Of a DNA stretch of 64,000 nt, positions 11,179 through 18,881 are shown piece after piece; position 1 is the first letter of the stretch; every line of letters begins with the position of its first letter. A model generated the notes under the pieces. That model saw only the letters and a program-made list of their open reading frames with translations, was not told where the DNA came from and made no database searches. The DNA is from Acetilactobacillus jinshanensis (GTDB lineage Bacteria > Bacillota > Bacilli > Lactobacillales > Lactobacillaceae). Made by a program: the position numbers and the translations under genes. The stretch covers positions 1,364,001-1,428,000 of the forward strand of contig NZ_CP034726.1 in NCBI RefSeq assembly GCF_004359375.1, in the 5' to 3' direction.

Positions 11179-11207
11179 ATTGTATCACTACTCTAAAAAT
11201 ATGGAAA
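11179..11207 (-). promoter_or_regulatory. Candidate promoter for the 37-aa ORF and possibly atp
   Basis: -35 TTTCCA (11202-11207), 17-base spacer, extended -10 TGA-TACAAT (box 11179-11184). Predicted transcription begins near 11172, about 18 bases before the short ORF. It lies just after the prmC stop. Confidence 0.55.
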
Positions 11208-11226
11208 TTACTTTTAAAGTTGACGA

Positions 11227-12066
11227 TTATAACTTGTGATGAACCTTAACCATTCGCGGATGATCTGATAAATCGTTTTTAATTGTAACCAAGTCATCCG
11301 GACAAACTTGCTTAAAAAGTTGTTCAATTCGTTTTTTTTCACTAAAGCCAATCTCTAAATACAATGAGCCAGACGTCTTTAGATATTGACGAAAATCTTT
11401 AGCAATTCGTTGGTAGATTCCCATCCCGTGATGGTTCGCAAATAAAGCGACGTGCGGCTCGTTTCTAATCACGTCCGCTCCCATCTCAGGAAGCTCAGTT
11501 TTAGAAATATACGGCGGATTAGAAACGATCACATCAAACGCATGACGTGGAAGTCCCTGAAATAGATCACAGTGCTTAAAATTAATTTTAACGTCGTGCA
11601 ACTTGGCATTCTTTTTGGCAACGTTCAAGGCCGCTTGTGATATATCAGTCGCCGTGACGTGCCATTTCGGTCGCTGTAACTTAAGGGCAACCGCAATGGC
11701 TCCGCTTCCTGTCCCGATATCCACAACGCTGATCGGTCGATCTTGATAATCATGCAAAATCCAATCAACTAGCCCTTCTGTTTCGGGTCGCGGGATTAGC
11801 ACGTTGTGATTCACATAAAGATTATAGCCATAGAAAGAGGTGGTCCCAATAATATACTGTGGTGACTCGCCCTTTAGATAAGTTTTAACATCATCTTTAT
11901 ATTGATGAAAACGATTAGCCGGCATCTGAACCGAGTAATTCATTAGTAACTGAGTGTTATTCATATGAAAACGTCGTTGTATCAGGTATACGGCCACATA
12001 GGGATCTAAATTATGATGATGAATCGATGTTTTAGCTAGTTTAATCGCTTGAAAATACGTTGCCAT
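11227..12066 (-). CDS. prmC: Release factor glutamine methyltransferase PrmC
   Basis: Methylates the glutamine of the GGQ motif in release factors 1 and 2 using S-adenosylmethionine. In 279 residues it shows an N-terminal helical domain, the SAM loop VVDIGTGSGAIAVAL near 112-126 and the substrate-binding motif VSNPPYI near 180. Its ATG overlaps the prfA stop by one base (TAATG), so the two are translationally coupled, enzyme with substrate. In many lactobacilli sua5, glyA and upp follow; here they are absent. Confidence 0.95.
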   Translation of the reverse strand: MATYFQAIKLAKTSIHHHNLDPYVAVYLIQRRFHMNNTQLLMNYSVQMPANRFHQYKDDVKTYLKGESPQYIIGTTSFYGYNLYVNHNVLIPRPETEGLVDWILHDYQDRPISVVDIGTGSGAIAVALKLQRPKWHVTATDISQAALNVAKKNAKLHDVKINFKHCDLFQGLPRHAFDVIVSNPPYISKTELPEMGADVIRNEPHVALFANHHGMGIYQRIAKDFRQYLKTSGSLYLEIGFSEKKRIEQLFKQVCPDDLVTIKNDLSDHPRMVKVHHKL

Positions 12067-13166
12067 TACTTAGTTAAGTTCTCTAATTTCTTGGCTTGAT
12101 CAGACATGATTAAAGCATCAATGATGCCTTCAAGATCACCATTCATTACCTTATCTAACTTATTAATGGTTAAATTAATTCGGTGGTCAGTAACTCGGTT
12201 CTGCGGATAATTATAGGTTCTGATTCGTTCGGCACGAGCTCCTGAACCAACTGCCGATTTACGCTTTTCATCATATTTCTTGTTTTCTTTTTCTTTATAA
12301 TAATGATAAACACGTGATTTTAGAACTTCCATCGCTTTAATTCGGTTCTGTTGCTGAGAACGCTGATCCTGGATTGAAACCACAATGTTAGCCGGTAAAT
12401 AAGTCATTCGAACGGCAGACTGGGTCTTGTTGACATGCTGACCACCGGCACCAGAAGCACGGAATACATCGGTTCGAATGTCCTTTGGATTAATCTTAAT
12501 CTTAAGGTTAGGTTCTTCAGGCATGACACCCACGGTTGCGGTTGAGGTTTGAATCCGGCCTGATGATTCGGTCTTTGGAATTCGCTGAACACGGTGGGCA
12601 CCGTTTTCAAACTTTAATTTTGAATAAACGTTTTTACCCGTGATCATTAAAACGATTTCGTTAAAGCCACCAACTTCGTTTTCATGTTTATCGATGACCT
12701 GAACTTTCCAGCCCTGACTTTCGGCATAACGGGTGTACATGTTGAACAGATCCGCAGCAAACAAGCCACCTTCATCACCACCAGCAGCGGCATGAATTTC
12801 CATGATGATGTTCTTGTTATCGTTTGGATCCTTTGGAATCAACATTAACTTCAACTTATGAATTGATTTAGCTCGTTGACCAGACAATTTAGTAATTTCG
12901 TCTTTGGTCAGGGCTTTCATTTCATTACCCAAGTTTTCACCAAGCATTTCTTTATCGCCAGCAATGGCTTTAGTGAGCTTCTTATAATGCGCGAATTCAG
13001 TCACTAACCCTCGTAATTCACCATCTTCTTTAGATAATTTGGCGAATTTACGGGAATCTTTGATGATCTGAGGATCACTGATTAATTCATTTAATTCATC
13101 ATATCGATCAACGGCAGCCTGTAACTGATTGATAATTGCACGAAATTCTTTCTTTTCTTCGTCCAT
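12066..13166 (-). CDS. prfA: Peptide chain release factor 1
   Basis: Recognises UAA and UAG and triggers peptide release. The GGQ motif is in RASGAGGQHVNKTQSAVRMT near 230; the stop-codon reading loop and helical N-terminal domain are normal. The start is set at the ATG at 13166 (MDEEKKEFRAI), 14 bases after AAGGAG, a long spacing. The alternative GTG at 13181 directly abuts that ribosome site and is less likely. It is followed by prmC with a one-base overlap. Confidence 0.93.
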   Translation of the reverse strand: MDEEKKEFRAIINQLQAAVDRYDELNELISDPQIIKDSRKFAKLSKEDGELRGLVTEFAHYKKLTKAIAGDKEMLGENLGNEMKALTKDEITKLSGQRAKSIHKLKLMLIPKDPNDNKNIIMEIHAAAGGDEGGLFAADLFNMYTRYAESQGWKVQVIDKHENEVGGFNEIVLMITGKNVYSKLKFENGAHRVQRIPKTESSGRIQTSTATVGVMPEEPNLKIKINPKDIRTDVFRASGAGGQHVNKTQSAVRMTYLPANIVVSIQDQRSQQQNRIKAMEVLKSRVYHYYKEKENKKYDEKRKSAVGSGARAERIRTYNYPQNRVTDHRINLTINKLDKVMNGDLEGIIDALIMSDQAKKLENLTK

Positions 13167-13299
13167 TTTGAACGATTTCACTCCTTAATAAGTATCGGTA
13201 TTATTTCAAAATTTAGTCATATTATACGTTAATATTCCATTAATAATTATAAGGGATTTCACTTATAATTGCGATCGTAGCTGTTTTATTCGCCCAAAC

Positions 13300-13332
13300 A
13301 AAAACGGGTTATAAAAATTATAGCCCGATTAC
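13300..13332 (-). terminator. Terminator after the serine hydrolase gene
   Basis: Minus-strand stem CGGGCTATAA / TTATAACCCG with a small T-rich loop and a TTTTTG tail, located 3' of the gene at 13348-14364. Confidence 0.75.
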
Positions 13333-13347
13333 ATCAATTTATTTAAA

Positions 13348-14364
13348 CTATTTTTCACTAATAAACGTCTCAACAACGTGTTTACGATAAGCCAGGAACG
13401 GAATGTTCGGTCGCTTCGGGTGAACCCGATTCGATAAAAAGATAAAGGCTCGCTGACGATCAGGCTGAATTGCAATTCCGGTTCCGGTATAACCTGATTG
13501 ATAGATGTAGAAATGCGGTTTATGACGAACTGCCCAGCCATATGATCGGCCTAAGGAACCATGATACGTATGGTCATGGAATAATTCATTTGTCATACGT
13601 GGCGTTAAAACAGCAGGATCCGTTTGTGGGTATAAAATAGCCTGGCAATACTTGATCAGATCACTTACGGTACTGAACAAGCCTGCCGAGCCACAATCTG
13701 GCCCTAAAATCTGAGCTTTAGGATCATCAGGAGTTCCCTTCAATAACTTGCCATGCATCACTTCAGTCGGTACACAGCGTTTTTTATCAACGGGATTAAA
13801 GCCGCTGCTAGTCATATCTAACGGCTTTAAGACCATCTGAGTAATCAACTGATGAATTGGTTTCCCTGTAATTCGCTTAGCAATTAAGCCCAGAAAAATG
13901 AAGTTGGTATCACTGTAAACCATTTTTCGATCAAAATTCTGATTAATGTGAAGACCTAACATGGCCTTTAACATTTTCTTGGGCGGTAACTGATTTCGAT
14001 GCGGAATCCACCCAGCAATTCCAGAAGTATGAGTTAATAAGTGGCGAACGGTAACTTGTGGGTATTTCCATTCTGGCAAATATTTTGATATCGAATCATT
14101 AATTTTTAAAAGATGTTGCTGAACTAACTGTAGAATGACCGGGACCGTCCCGACGACTTTAGTCAACGATGCTAGATCATAGATTTGATTATCCAGTAAT
14201 GGCTTTCGATACGGAACCCATTCCTGATCACCGATGATATTGGCCATTATCTGATGATGGTCAATAATTGCGTACGAAATGCCAGGGACAACACCCTTTT
14301 TAACCATTTGCTTCATGGCGTTAATCGTCTTCTGATATTCGATATATATCGCCACCTGATTCAT
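13348..14364 (-). CDS. Serine hydrolase of the beta-lactamase (class C/PBP) family
   Basis: Serine beta-lactamase-like hydrolase of 338 residues without a signal peptide. The active-site SxxK is SLTK near 66-69, the second motif is YSDTN near 148 (YxN variant) and the third-strand motif is QSGYTGTG near 291 (the usual HTG replaced by QSG). Such proteins in lactic acid bacteria are mostly esterases or D-peptidases, seldom true beta-lactamases. The start has only a weak AAGAA ribosome site; the gene follows the VOC gene by 16 bases and is probably coupled to it. Substrate unknown. Confidence 0.85.
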   Translation of the reverse strand: MNQVAIYIEYQKTINAMKQMVKKGVVPGISYAIIDHHQIMANIIGDQEWVPYRKPLLDNQIYDLASLTKVVGTVPVILQLVQQHLLKINDSISKYLPEWKYPQVTVRHLLTHTSGIAGWIPHRNQLPPKKMLKAMLGLHINQNFDRKMVYSDTNFIFLGLIAKRITGKPIHQLITQMVLKPLDMTSSGFNPVDKKRCVPTEVMHGKLLKGTPDDPKAQILGPDCGSAGLFSTVSDLIKYCQAILYPQTDPAVLTPRMTNELFHDHTYHGSLGRSYGWAVRHKPHFYIYQSGYTGTGIAIQPDRQRAFIFLSNRVHPKRPNIPFLAYRKHVVETFISEK

Positions 14365-14380
14365 CTAAAATATGTAATTC

Positions 14381-15241
14381 TTATAATAACGAGAACGTAA
14401 TGTTAATTAAGTCCGGATCAGAAACAAAGATAAAGTTATTCGGACGACTGTACTGACAATCGACATCTTCATTCGAGAAGTGCTTAGCTAACTGACTCAT
14501 TTCAGAAGCGCTAAACATCTTAATGTCAAAGTAATCCAAGCCTAACGTTTCTGTATTTCGCGGGTCTAAATTACTATCTTGCCGTAAAACGAATTGACGG
14601 TGATGATCATGGTTAGTCATCAATACCGCCTGCTTATTTTTGGTGTCAATCTGAGCGTCTAAGCCTAAGATGTCACGGTAAAAATGAAGTGATTTCTTCA
14701 AATTATTGACACGGATATCGATCCAGCCAAAACGGGTCGTCGTCGGTAATTTTTCACTCTTAGCTTTAAAGCCACCAAGATAATGATTAAGAGTTTCTGA
14801 TTTAAATGATAAGTTTAACCAGTTAACTTTAGTTACGTCGGTGTCATGAAAATTGAATTTTTCGATATATAGAGCAACTTGATTGCCTTCAGGATCAACT
14901 AAATGGAACATATCAAAATATTCGTTACTCTGAACTCCGGAAACTTTAATTCCTAGATTATCAATATGCACTAAGCTCTTCTTAAAACTATCCTGATCAG
15001 GCAAAATTAAAGAGAACGACTTCATATTAGCAACATTTTTATCCTTAGAAGGAGTATCTAATTTATGTAAGCTAATAAAGATTTTTCGCTTCGATGGAAT
15101 CCCCAGATAAGCCACCCTTTCGGTTCGCTTAATTAAGGACAGACCGATTACTTTAGTATAGAAATCGACCATTTGATTAAGATTACTAATCTTTAACGAA
15201 ACGAATTCAACCTTCGATCTCGTTGGTAGTTGGTATCCCAT
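14381..15241 (-). CDS. Two-domain VOC (glyoxalase/dioxygenase-fold) protein
   Basis: 286 residues with two vicinal-oxygen-chelate modules (about 10-130 and 165-285), the arrangement of CatE-like ring-cleavage dioxygenases. Module 1: VEFVSLKISNLNQMVDFY...GLSLIKR...LVDPEGNQVALYIEK. Module 2: FGWIDIRVNNLKKSLHFY. The histidines that normally open each module as metal ligands (HxxL) are Val-Ser and Ile-Asp here, so a catalytic metal site of the usual type is unlikely. It is cotranscribed with the downstream serine hydrolase. RBS GAGAGGAAA lies five bases before the ATG. Function unknown. Confidence 0.8.
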   Translation of the reverse strand: MGYQLPTRSKVEFVSLKISNLNQMVDFYTKVIGLSLIKRTERVAYLGIPSKRKIFISLHKLDTPSKDKNVANMKSFSLILPDQDSFKKSLVHIDNLGIKVSGVQSNEYFDMFHLVDPEGNQVALYIEKFNFHDTDVTKVNWLNLSFKSETLNHYLGGFKAKSEKLPTTTRFGWIDIRVNNLKKSLHFYRDILGLDAQIDTKNKQAVLMTNHDHHRQFVLRQDSNLDPRNTETLGLDYFDIKMFSASEMSQLAKHFSNEDVDCQYSRPNNFIFVSDPDLINITFSLL

Positions 15242-15346
15242 TTAAATTTCCTCTCTCATATCATAAAAATAATCTACAGTATCATTATAATCAGTTATCT
15301 CATAAATAGGAAAACGGGGCTTAAATTTCAAATAATGTAAAAATAA

Positions 15347-15376
15347 AAGCGTCGCAAAAGCGACACTTTTATTTAT
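15347..15376 (-). terminator. Terminator after tRNA-Gln (bidirectional)
   Basis: Near-perfect stem AATAAAAG-GTCGC / GCGAC-CTTTTATT with an AAAA/TTTT loop and T-rich flanks on both sides, just 3' of the minus-strand tRNA-Gln. Confidence 0.8.
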
Positions 15377-15380
15377 GTTA

Positions 15381-15453
15381 TTGGGTGAACTGGGCTCGAA
15401 CCAGTACATCTAGGATCCAGGGTCCTATGCCTTACCAATTTGGCTATCACCCA
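15381..15453 (-). tRNA. tRNA-Gln, anticodon CUG, with C33
   Basis: A full cloverleaf folds on the minus strand: acceptor TGGGTGA/TCACCCA (U1-A72, as in bacterial tRNA-Gln), D-stem GCC/GGC, anticodon stem TAGGA/TCCTA, T-stem ACTGG/CCAGT, discriminator A. The anticodon loop is CCCTGGA, giving anticodon CTG for CAG codons, but position 33 is C rather than the near-universal U. No CCA is encoded. It has a near-consensus promoter and its own terminator, so it looks like a live gene. Confidence 0.9.
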
Positions 15454-15469
15454 ATGATTAGTATTAATA

Positions 15470-15490
15470 TGTTGTCCCTCGCGGACAACA
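15470..15490 (-). other. 5' hairpin in the tRNA-Gln precursor
   Basis: Perfect 8 bp stem TGTTGTCC / GGACAACA with a five-base loop, starting at the predicted transcription start and ending 16 bases before the tRNA. It may protect or position the 5' leader for processing; function not known. Confidence 0.6.
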
Positions 15491-15496
15491 ATTATT

Positions 15497-15525
15497 ATAT
15501 TACACGGATTTCGATATTCTGTCAA
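15497..15525 (-). promoter_or_regulatory. Promoter of tRNA-Gln
   Basis: -35 TTGACA (15520-15525), spacer of exactly 17, -10 TAATAT (15497-15502). Confidence 0.9.
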
Positions 15526-15558
15526 CTAAATTTTTAAATTTTATTGAAAAATTATAAA

Positions 15559-15587
15559 TTGACATTTTTAGGGCCAACGAATAAAAT
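15559..15587 (+). promoter_or_regulatory. Promoter of tRNA-Glu
   Basis: -35 TTGACA (15559-15564), spacer of 17, -10 TAAAAT (15582-15587), 15 bases before the tRNA. Divergent from the tRNA-Gln promoter. Confidence 0.9.
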
Positions 15588-15602
15588 GAAGAAATGAATC
15601 AT

Positions 15603-15676
15603 AGCCCGCTGGTCAAAGTGGTTTAAGACGTCAGCTTCTCAGGCTGAAGCTTCGGGTTCGAGTCCCGAGCGGGTTA
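15603..15676 (+). tRNA. tRNA-Glu, anticodon CUC
   Basis: Cloverleaf: acceptor AGCCCGC/GCGGGTT (A1-U72 then a G2-U71 wobble), D-stem GTC/GAC, anticodon stem TCAGC/GCTGA with loop TTCTCAG (U33 present, anticodon CTC for GAG), T-stem TCGGG/CCCGA, discriminator A, no encoded CCA. A bacterial tRNA-Glu usually begins G1-C72, so the acceptor end is unusual. A second isoacceptor with UUC must exist elsewhere to read GAA. Confidence 0.88.
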
Positions 15677-15691
15677 TAACCAATTTTTTTA

Positions 15692-15725
15692 AAGGTACGT
15701 ATTAATAAAATACGTATCTTTTTTG
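15692..15725 (+). terminator. Terminator after tRNA-Glu
   Basis: Stem GGTACGTATT / AATACGTATC (one G-U) with loop AATAA and six Ts. It lies against the 3' end of the convergent gene at 15727. Confidence 0.85.
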
Positions 15726-15726
15726 T

Positions 15727-16398
15727 TTAGCAGCTAAAGGCTTGGTAATTACATTTTCGCCAGGCTTTTAGTAATCGCTGCCGGGTAATCAAATGTAATC
15801 GACTATCCTGTGGAGTTACGTACATAAAGACCCGCCGATTAAAGCCACTGATAACGACGCTCATCGGTTGGCCATGATGACTGATTTTCATCACAACGGG
15901 CCGCTGGTGGCGAATTTGATTTCTAATTCGTCGTGATGATTTATGGGAAACGTTTTGAAAGCGACCCAGTCGACTAGCAATCATCATAAAAAGATCGTTC
16001 ACGGACCGTGGCTTTTGCATTTGGTACTGTTCAATAATTGAATCAACTTTTAAATTAGGCCGAACATATGTACACAGCATAATCACACTAGCTAATTCTG
16101 AATTAACTTTAGAAGTCGTAATTACTTTTGGTAATTGTAATCGGCAGTAATTTTTACGAAAGTGTTTAGCCGGTATCCATCCGTTTATCGCATTCATGTT
16201 AAAGTGGTACCAAAAATGTTTTTTAAAGAAAGCAATCTGATCAATTTTAAATTCATATTGCTTCTGGGCGCTAGAAAGTCGATGCCATCGATTAATTTTA
16301 TTTCCTAAATTAATTAAATACCAACTGAATAGCGATGGCCGCTTTAATTTAGCATAAAAATATCTTGTTCGTTCACTTGCAAGCGTTCTTGATCTCAA
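15727..16398 (-). CDS. Degenerate C39-peptidase-like protein with GW/SH3-like module
   Basis: 223 residues, very basic. Residues about 47-80 (YEFKIDQIAFFKKHFWYHFNMN, part; then INGWIPAKHF) have the pattern of a GW/SH3-like wall-binding module. The rest follows the plan of secreted lactobacillar C39_2-like proteases: LPKV..., a helix ELASVIMLCTYV, RPVVMKI, VVISGFNRRVFMYVTP, LLKAWRKCNYQAFSC. The catalytic Cys that opens the helix (TGCEITA in relatives) is Asn (KVNSELA), the His before the GYN/GFN strand is missing (HGQPMSVVISGF) and the YNDPW strand has become YVTPQ. No signal peptide is visible. The start is a TTG ten bases after AAAGGAG. Probably a pseudoenzyme or a decaying gene with an intact frame. 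Family assignment is by pattern only. Confidence 0.6.
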   Translation of the reverse strand: MRSRTLASERTRYFYAKLKRPSLFSWYLINLGNKINRWHRLSSAQKQYEFKIDQIAFFKKHFWYHFNMNAINGWIPAKHFRKNYCRLQLPKVITTSKVNSELASVIMLCTYVRPNLKVDSIIEQYQMQKPRSVNDLFMMIASRLGRFQNVSHKSSRRIRNQIRHQRPVVMKISHHGQPMSVVISGFNRRVFMYVTPQDSRLHLITRQRLLKAWRKCNYQAFSC

Positions 16399-16655
16399 CC
16401 AATGTTCACTCCTTTAAAAGGACGAGGCACTTTATCGATAATATCATAACATCAAATGATTAGTCATAACGAAAAATCAACAAATTATTAATGGGGTATC
16501 ACTAGTGAACGTTTAACTTGCCTTAACTTTTAAGGTAAAATAAGAAACATCGATTACCATAAATTATTTTAATTAAATAAAGGTCAGTATGACCTGATTC
16601 TTTGAAGTCAATTTAGCAATTCAAATTAAAGATAGTCTCATTTGGAGGATTTATT
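16399..16655. other. Divergent intergenic region between the C39-like gene and kup
   Basis: About 257 AT-rich bases holding the start regions of two divergent genes. A weak promoter candidate for kup is TTGCCT-17-TAAGAA near 16518-16546. I see no riboswitch or other structured leader. Confidence 0.35.
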
Positions 16656-18806
16656 ATGAAAGCTAGATTTGAACATGCAACCCTAGCGGGAATGATCATC
16701 ACGCTTGGGATTGTATATGGTGATATTGGTACCTCCCCACTATATGTTATGAATTCCATTATTGGTAACCAGGGAAGTATTAATCTAACTTCGCCTAACT
16801 TTGTTATCGGTAGTATTTCATTAGTCTTCTGGACGTTAATGATCATTACCACCATTAAATATGTCTGTATAACGATGCAGGCTGATAACAATAAAGAAGG
16901 TGGCATTTTCGCCCTCTATGCCTTAGTCAAAAAGAACGCTAAGTGGCTAGTTTGGCCCGCATTGATCGGTGGTGCCGCATTACTAGCCGATGGTACGTTA
17001 ACCCCAGCTGTTACCGTTACTTCAGCCGTTGAAGGTTTAAAAGGTCAGCATCTACTGGGCATCACCTTCAGTAACTCGCAATGGCACGTTCTAATCATCA
17101 CGACGTGTATCCTACTGGTTCTATTTATGATCCAGCGATTCGGAACCGGTGTGATTGGTAAATCATTTGGGCCCGTTATGTTAGTCTGGTTTATTTTCTT
17201 AGCTGCAATGGGAATTTTAAATCTAACTAAGTATCCAGCCATCATGAAGGCCTTTTCACCAATTTATGCATTCCGGGTTCTGTTCAGTCCCGAAAATAAA
17301 GCCGGAATTTTTATTTTAGGTAGTATTTTCCTGGCCACCACTGGTGCCGAAGCCTTGTATTCTGATATGGGACACGTTGGTAAAAAGAACATTTATATGA
17401 CGTGGCCATTTGTCTACGCCGCTTTAACGTTAAATTATCTGGGTCAAGGTGCCTGGGTAATCACTCATGAAGGTGATGCTGCTTATCGTGGCGTTCGTGA
17501 TATCAACCCGTTCTATGAAATGTTACCTGGAATGGCACGTCCGTTTGCAATTATCATCGCAACGTTAGCCGCCATCATTGCATCACAAGCTTTGATCACT
17601 GGTTCATACACGTTAGTTGATGAAGCCATCGGTCTTAAATTCTTACCACGAATCATCGTTAAACATCCGAGTAACATTCGTCGTCAAATTTATATTTCGG
17701 CTGTTAACTGGATTCTATGTATCGTCACCCTATTCGTTGTTTGGTTCTTCCGTAGTTCCCAGCACATGGAAGCCGCTTATGGTTTAGCCATCACGATTAC
17801 GATGTTAATGACGACTATCTTACTATTTGAATTCCTGTCAGGTAAGATGAAGCGCTTCTTTGCGTTTTGCATCGCCTGTTTCTTTGGTATTATCGAAGCC
17901 GTATTCTTAATGGCCAGTTTAGTCAAATTTGTTCATGGTGGTTACATCACGTTTATCATCATGATGTTAATCCTGTACGTCATGATCATATGGTACTTTG
18001 GTAATAAACGCCGTGACCATTACGAAAACGAAAGTGAATACGTATCATTACTTGATTACCGAAACCAGTTACAGGCCTTAAGTAAAGATAAGAGTATTCC
18101 GCTTTATACATCTAACTTAGTTTACATGACCAACATTAAAGATCATTATCAGATCAAACGAAGCACGATGTATTCAATTCTAGATAAGGAACCAAAGCGA
18201 GCTAAGGTTTACTGGTTCGTTACCGTTAACGAAACCAACGTTCCTTACGAAAGTAATTACACGGCTGACCTATTAAACACTAAGAACATCGTTGATGTTC
18301 AACTATACTTAGGGTTCAGAAAGTCACAAAGCATCAGCGTTTACTTACACCAGATCGTTCATCATTTGATCGAACAAGGTGTCTTGGATAAACAAGTCCA
18401 AAAGTACTCGACGATTAAAGGTCGTAAAGTCGGTGACTTTAAGTTCGTCATCATTAACGAACGTCCATCTGACCTAGCTATTAATACCCAAGTCAGTGAA
18501 CTTGATAAGCAATTGATCAGTGGTCGTATCTTCTTGCAAAACATCACCGCATCGCCAATCTCATGGTATGGACTTCAATTTAGTAACGTTGTTGAAGAAT
18601 CATCACCGTTGTTCATTACGATGCAGCATGATCAGTACTTAGTTCAGCGAAAGATTTATCACTCAATCCACACTAAGCAAGTTAGTAATATTAACAATGC
18701 TGAAGCTCAAGCTCAGCATAAGAAAAAATTATCACCGGATAACCACCATCAAAAGCGTTTATCCAGTCATAAATTCTTTGGTAGCGTGCACGGCAAACGA
18801 TATTAA
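16656..18806 (+). CDS. kup: Potassium uptake protein Kup
   Basis: Proton-coupled potassium importer of 716 residues. It begins with the family motif [20 protein letters not shown] (near 16-35), has about twelve membrane helices to roughly residue 450 and a C-terminal cytosolic domain of about 250 residues. In Lactococcus, Kup transporters are inhibited by c-di-AMP; that is established there, and the c-di-AMP synthase gene cdaA lies 7 kb away, but control here is inference. The ribosome site TTGGAGGA lies seven bases before the ATG. The last 40 residues are rich in His and Lys. A strong terminator follows. Confidence 0.95.
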   Translation: MKARFEHATLAGMIITLGIVYGDIGTSPLYVMNSIIGNQGSINLTSPNFVIGSISLVFWTLMIITTIKYVCITMQADNNKEGGIFALYALVKKNAKWLVWPALIGGAALLADGTLTPAVTVTSAVEGLKGQHLLGITFSNSQWHVLIITTCILLVLFMIQRFGTGVIGKSFGPVMLVWFIFLAAMGILNLTKYPAIMKAFSPIYAFRVLFSPENKAGIFILGSIFLATTGAEALYSDMGHVGKKNIYMTWPFVYAALTLNYLGQGAWVITHEGDAAYRGVRDINPFYEMLPGMARPFAIIIATLAAIIASQALITGSYTLVDEAIGLKFLPRIIVKHPSNIRRQIYISAVNWILCIVTLFVVWFFRSSQHMEAAYGLAITITMLMTTILLFEFLSGKMKRFFAFCIACFFGIIEAVFLMASLVKFVHGGYITFIIMMLILYVMIIWYFGNKRRDHYENESEYVSLLDYRNQLQALSKDKSIPLYTSNLVYMTNIKDHYQIKRSTMYSILDKEPKRAKVYWFVTVNETNVPYESNYTADLLNTKNIVDVQLYLGFRKSQSISVYLHQIVHHLIEQGVLDKQVQKYSTIKGRKVGDFKFVIINERPSDLAINTQVSELDKQLISGRIFLQNITASPISWYGLQFSNVVEESSPLFITMQHDQYLVQRKIYHSIHTKQVSNINNAEAQAQHKKKLSPDNHHQKRLSSHKFFGSVHGKRY

Positions 18807-18828
18807 GTCTGAATATTAAACTAATCAC

Positions 18829-18866
18829 AAAAGCCTTGATCTTAATTAAAAGATCAAGGTTTTTCT
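18829..18866 (+). terminator. Terminator after kup
   Basis: Stem CCTTGATCTT / AAGATCAAGG followed by TTTTTCTTT; it lies between two convergent genes and may serve both. Confidence 0.9.
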
Positions 18867-18881
18867 TTATTTAAATTCGAA

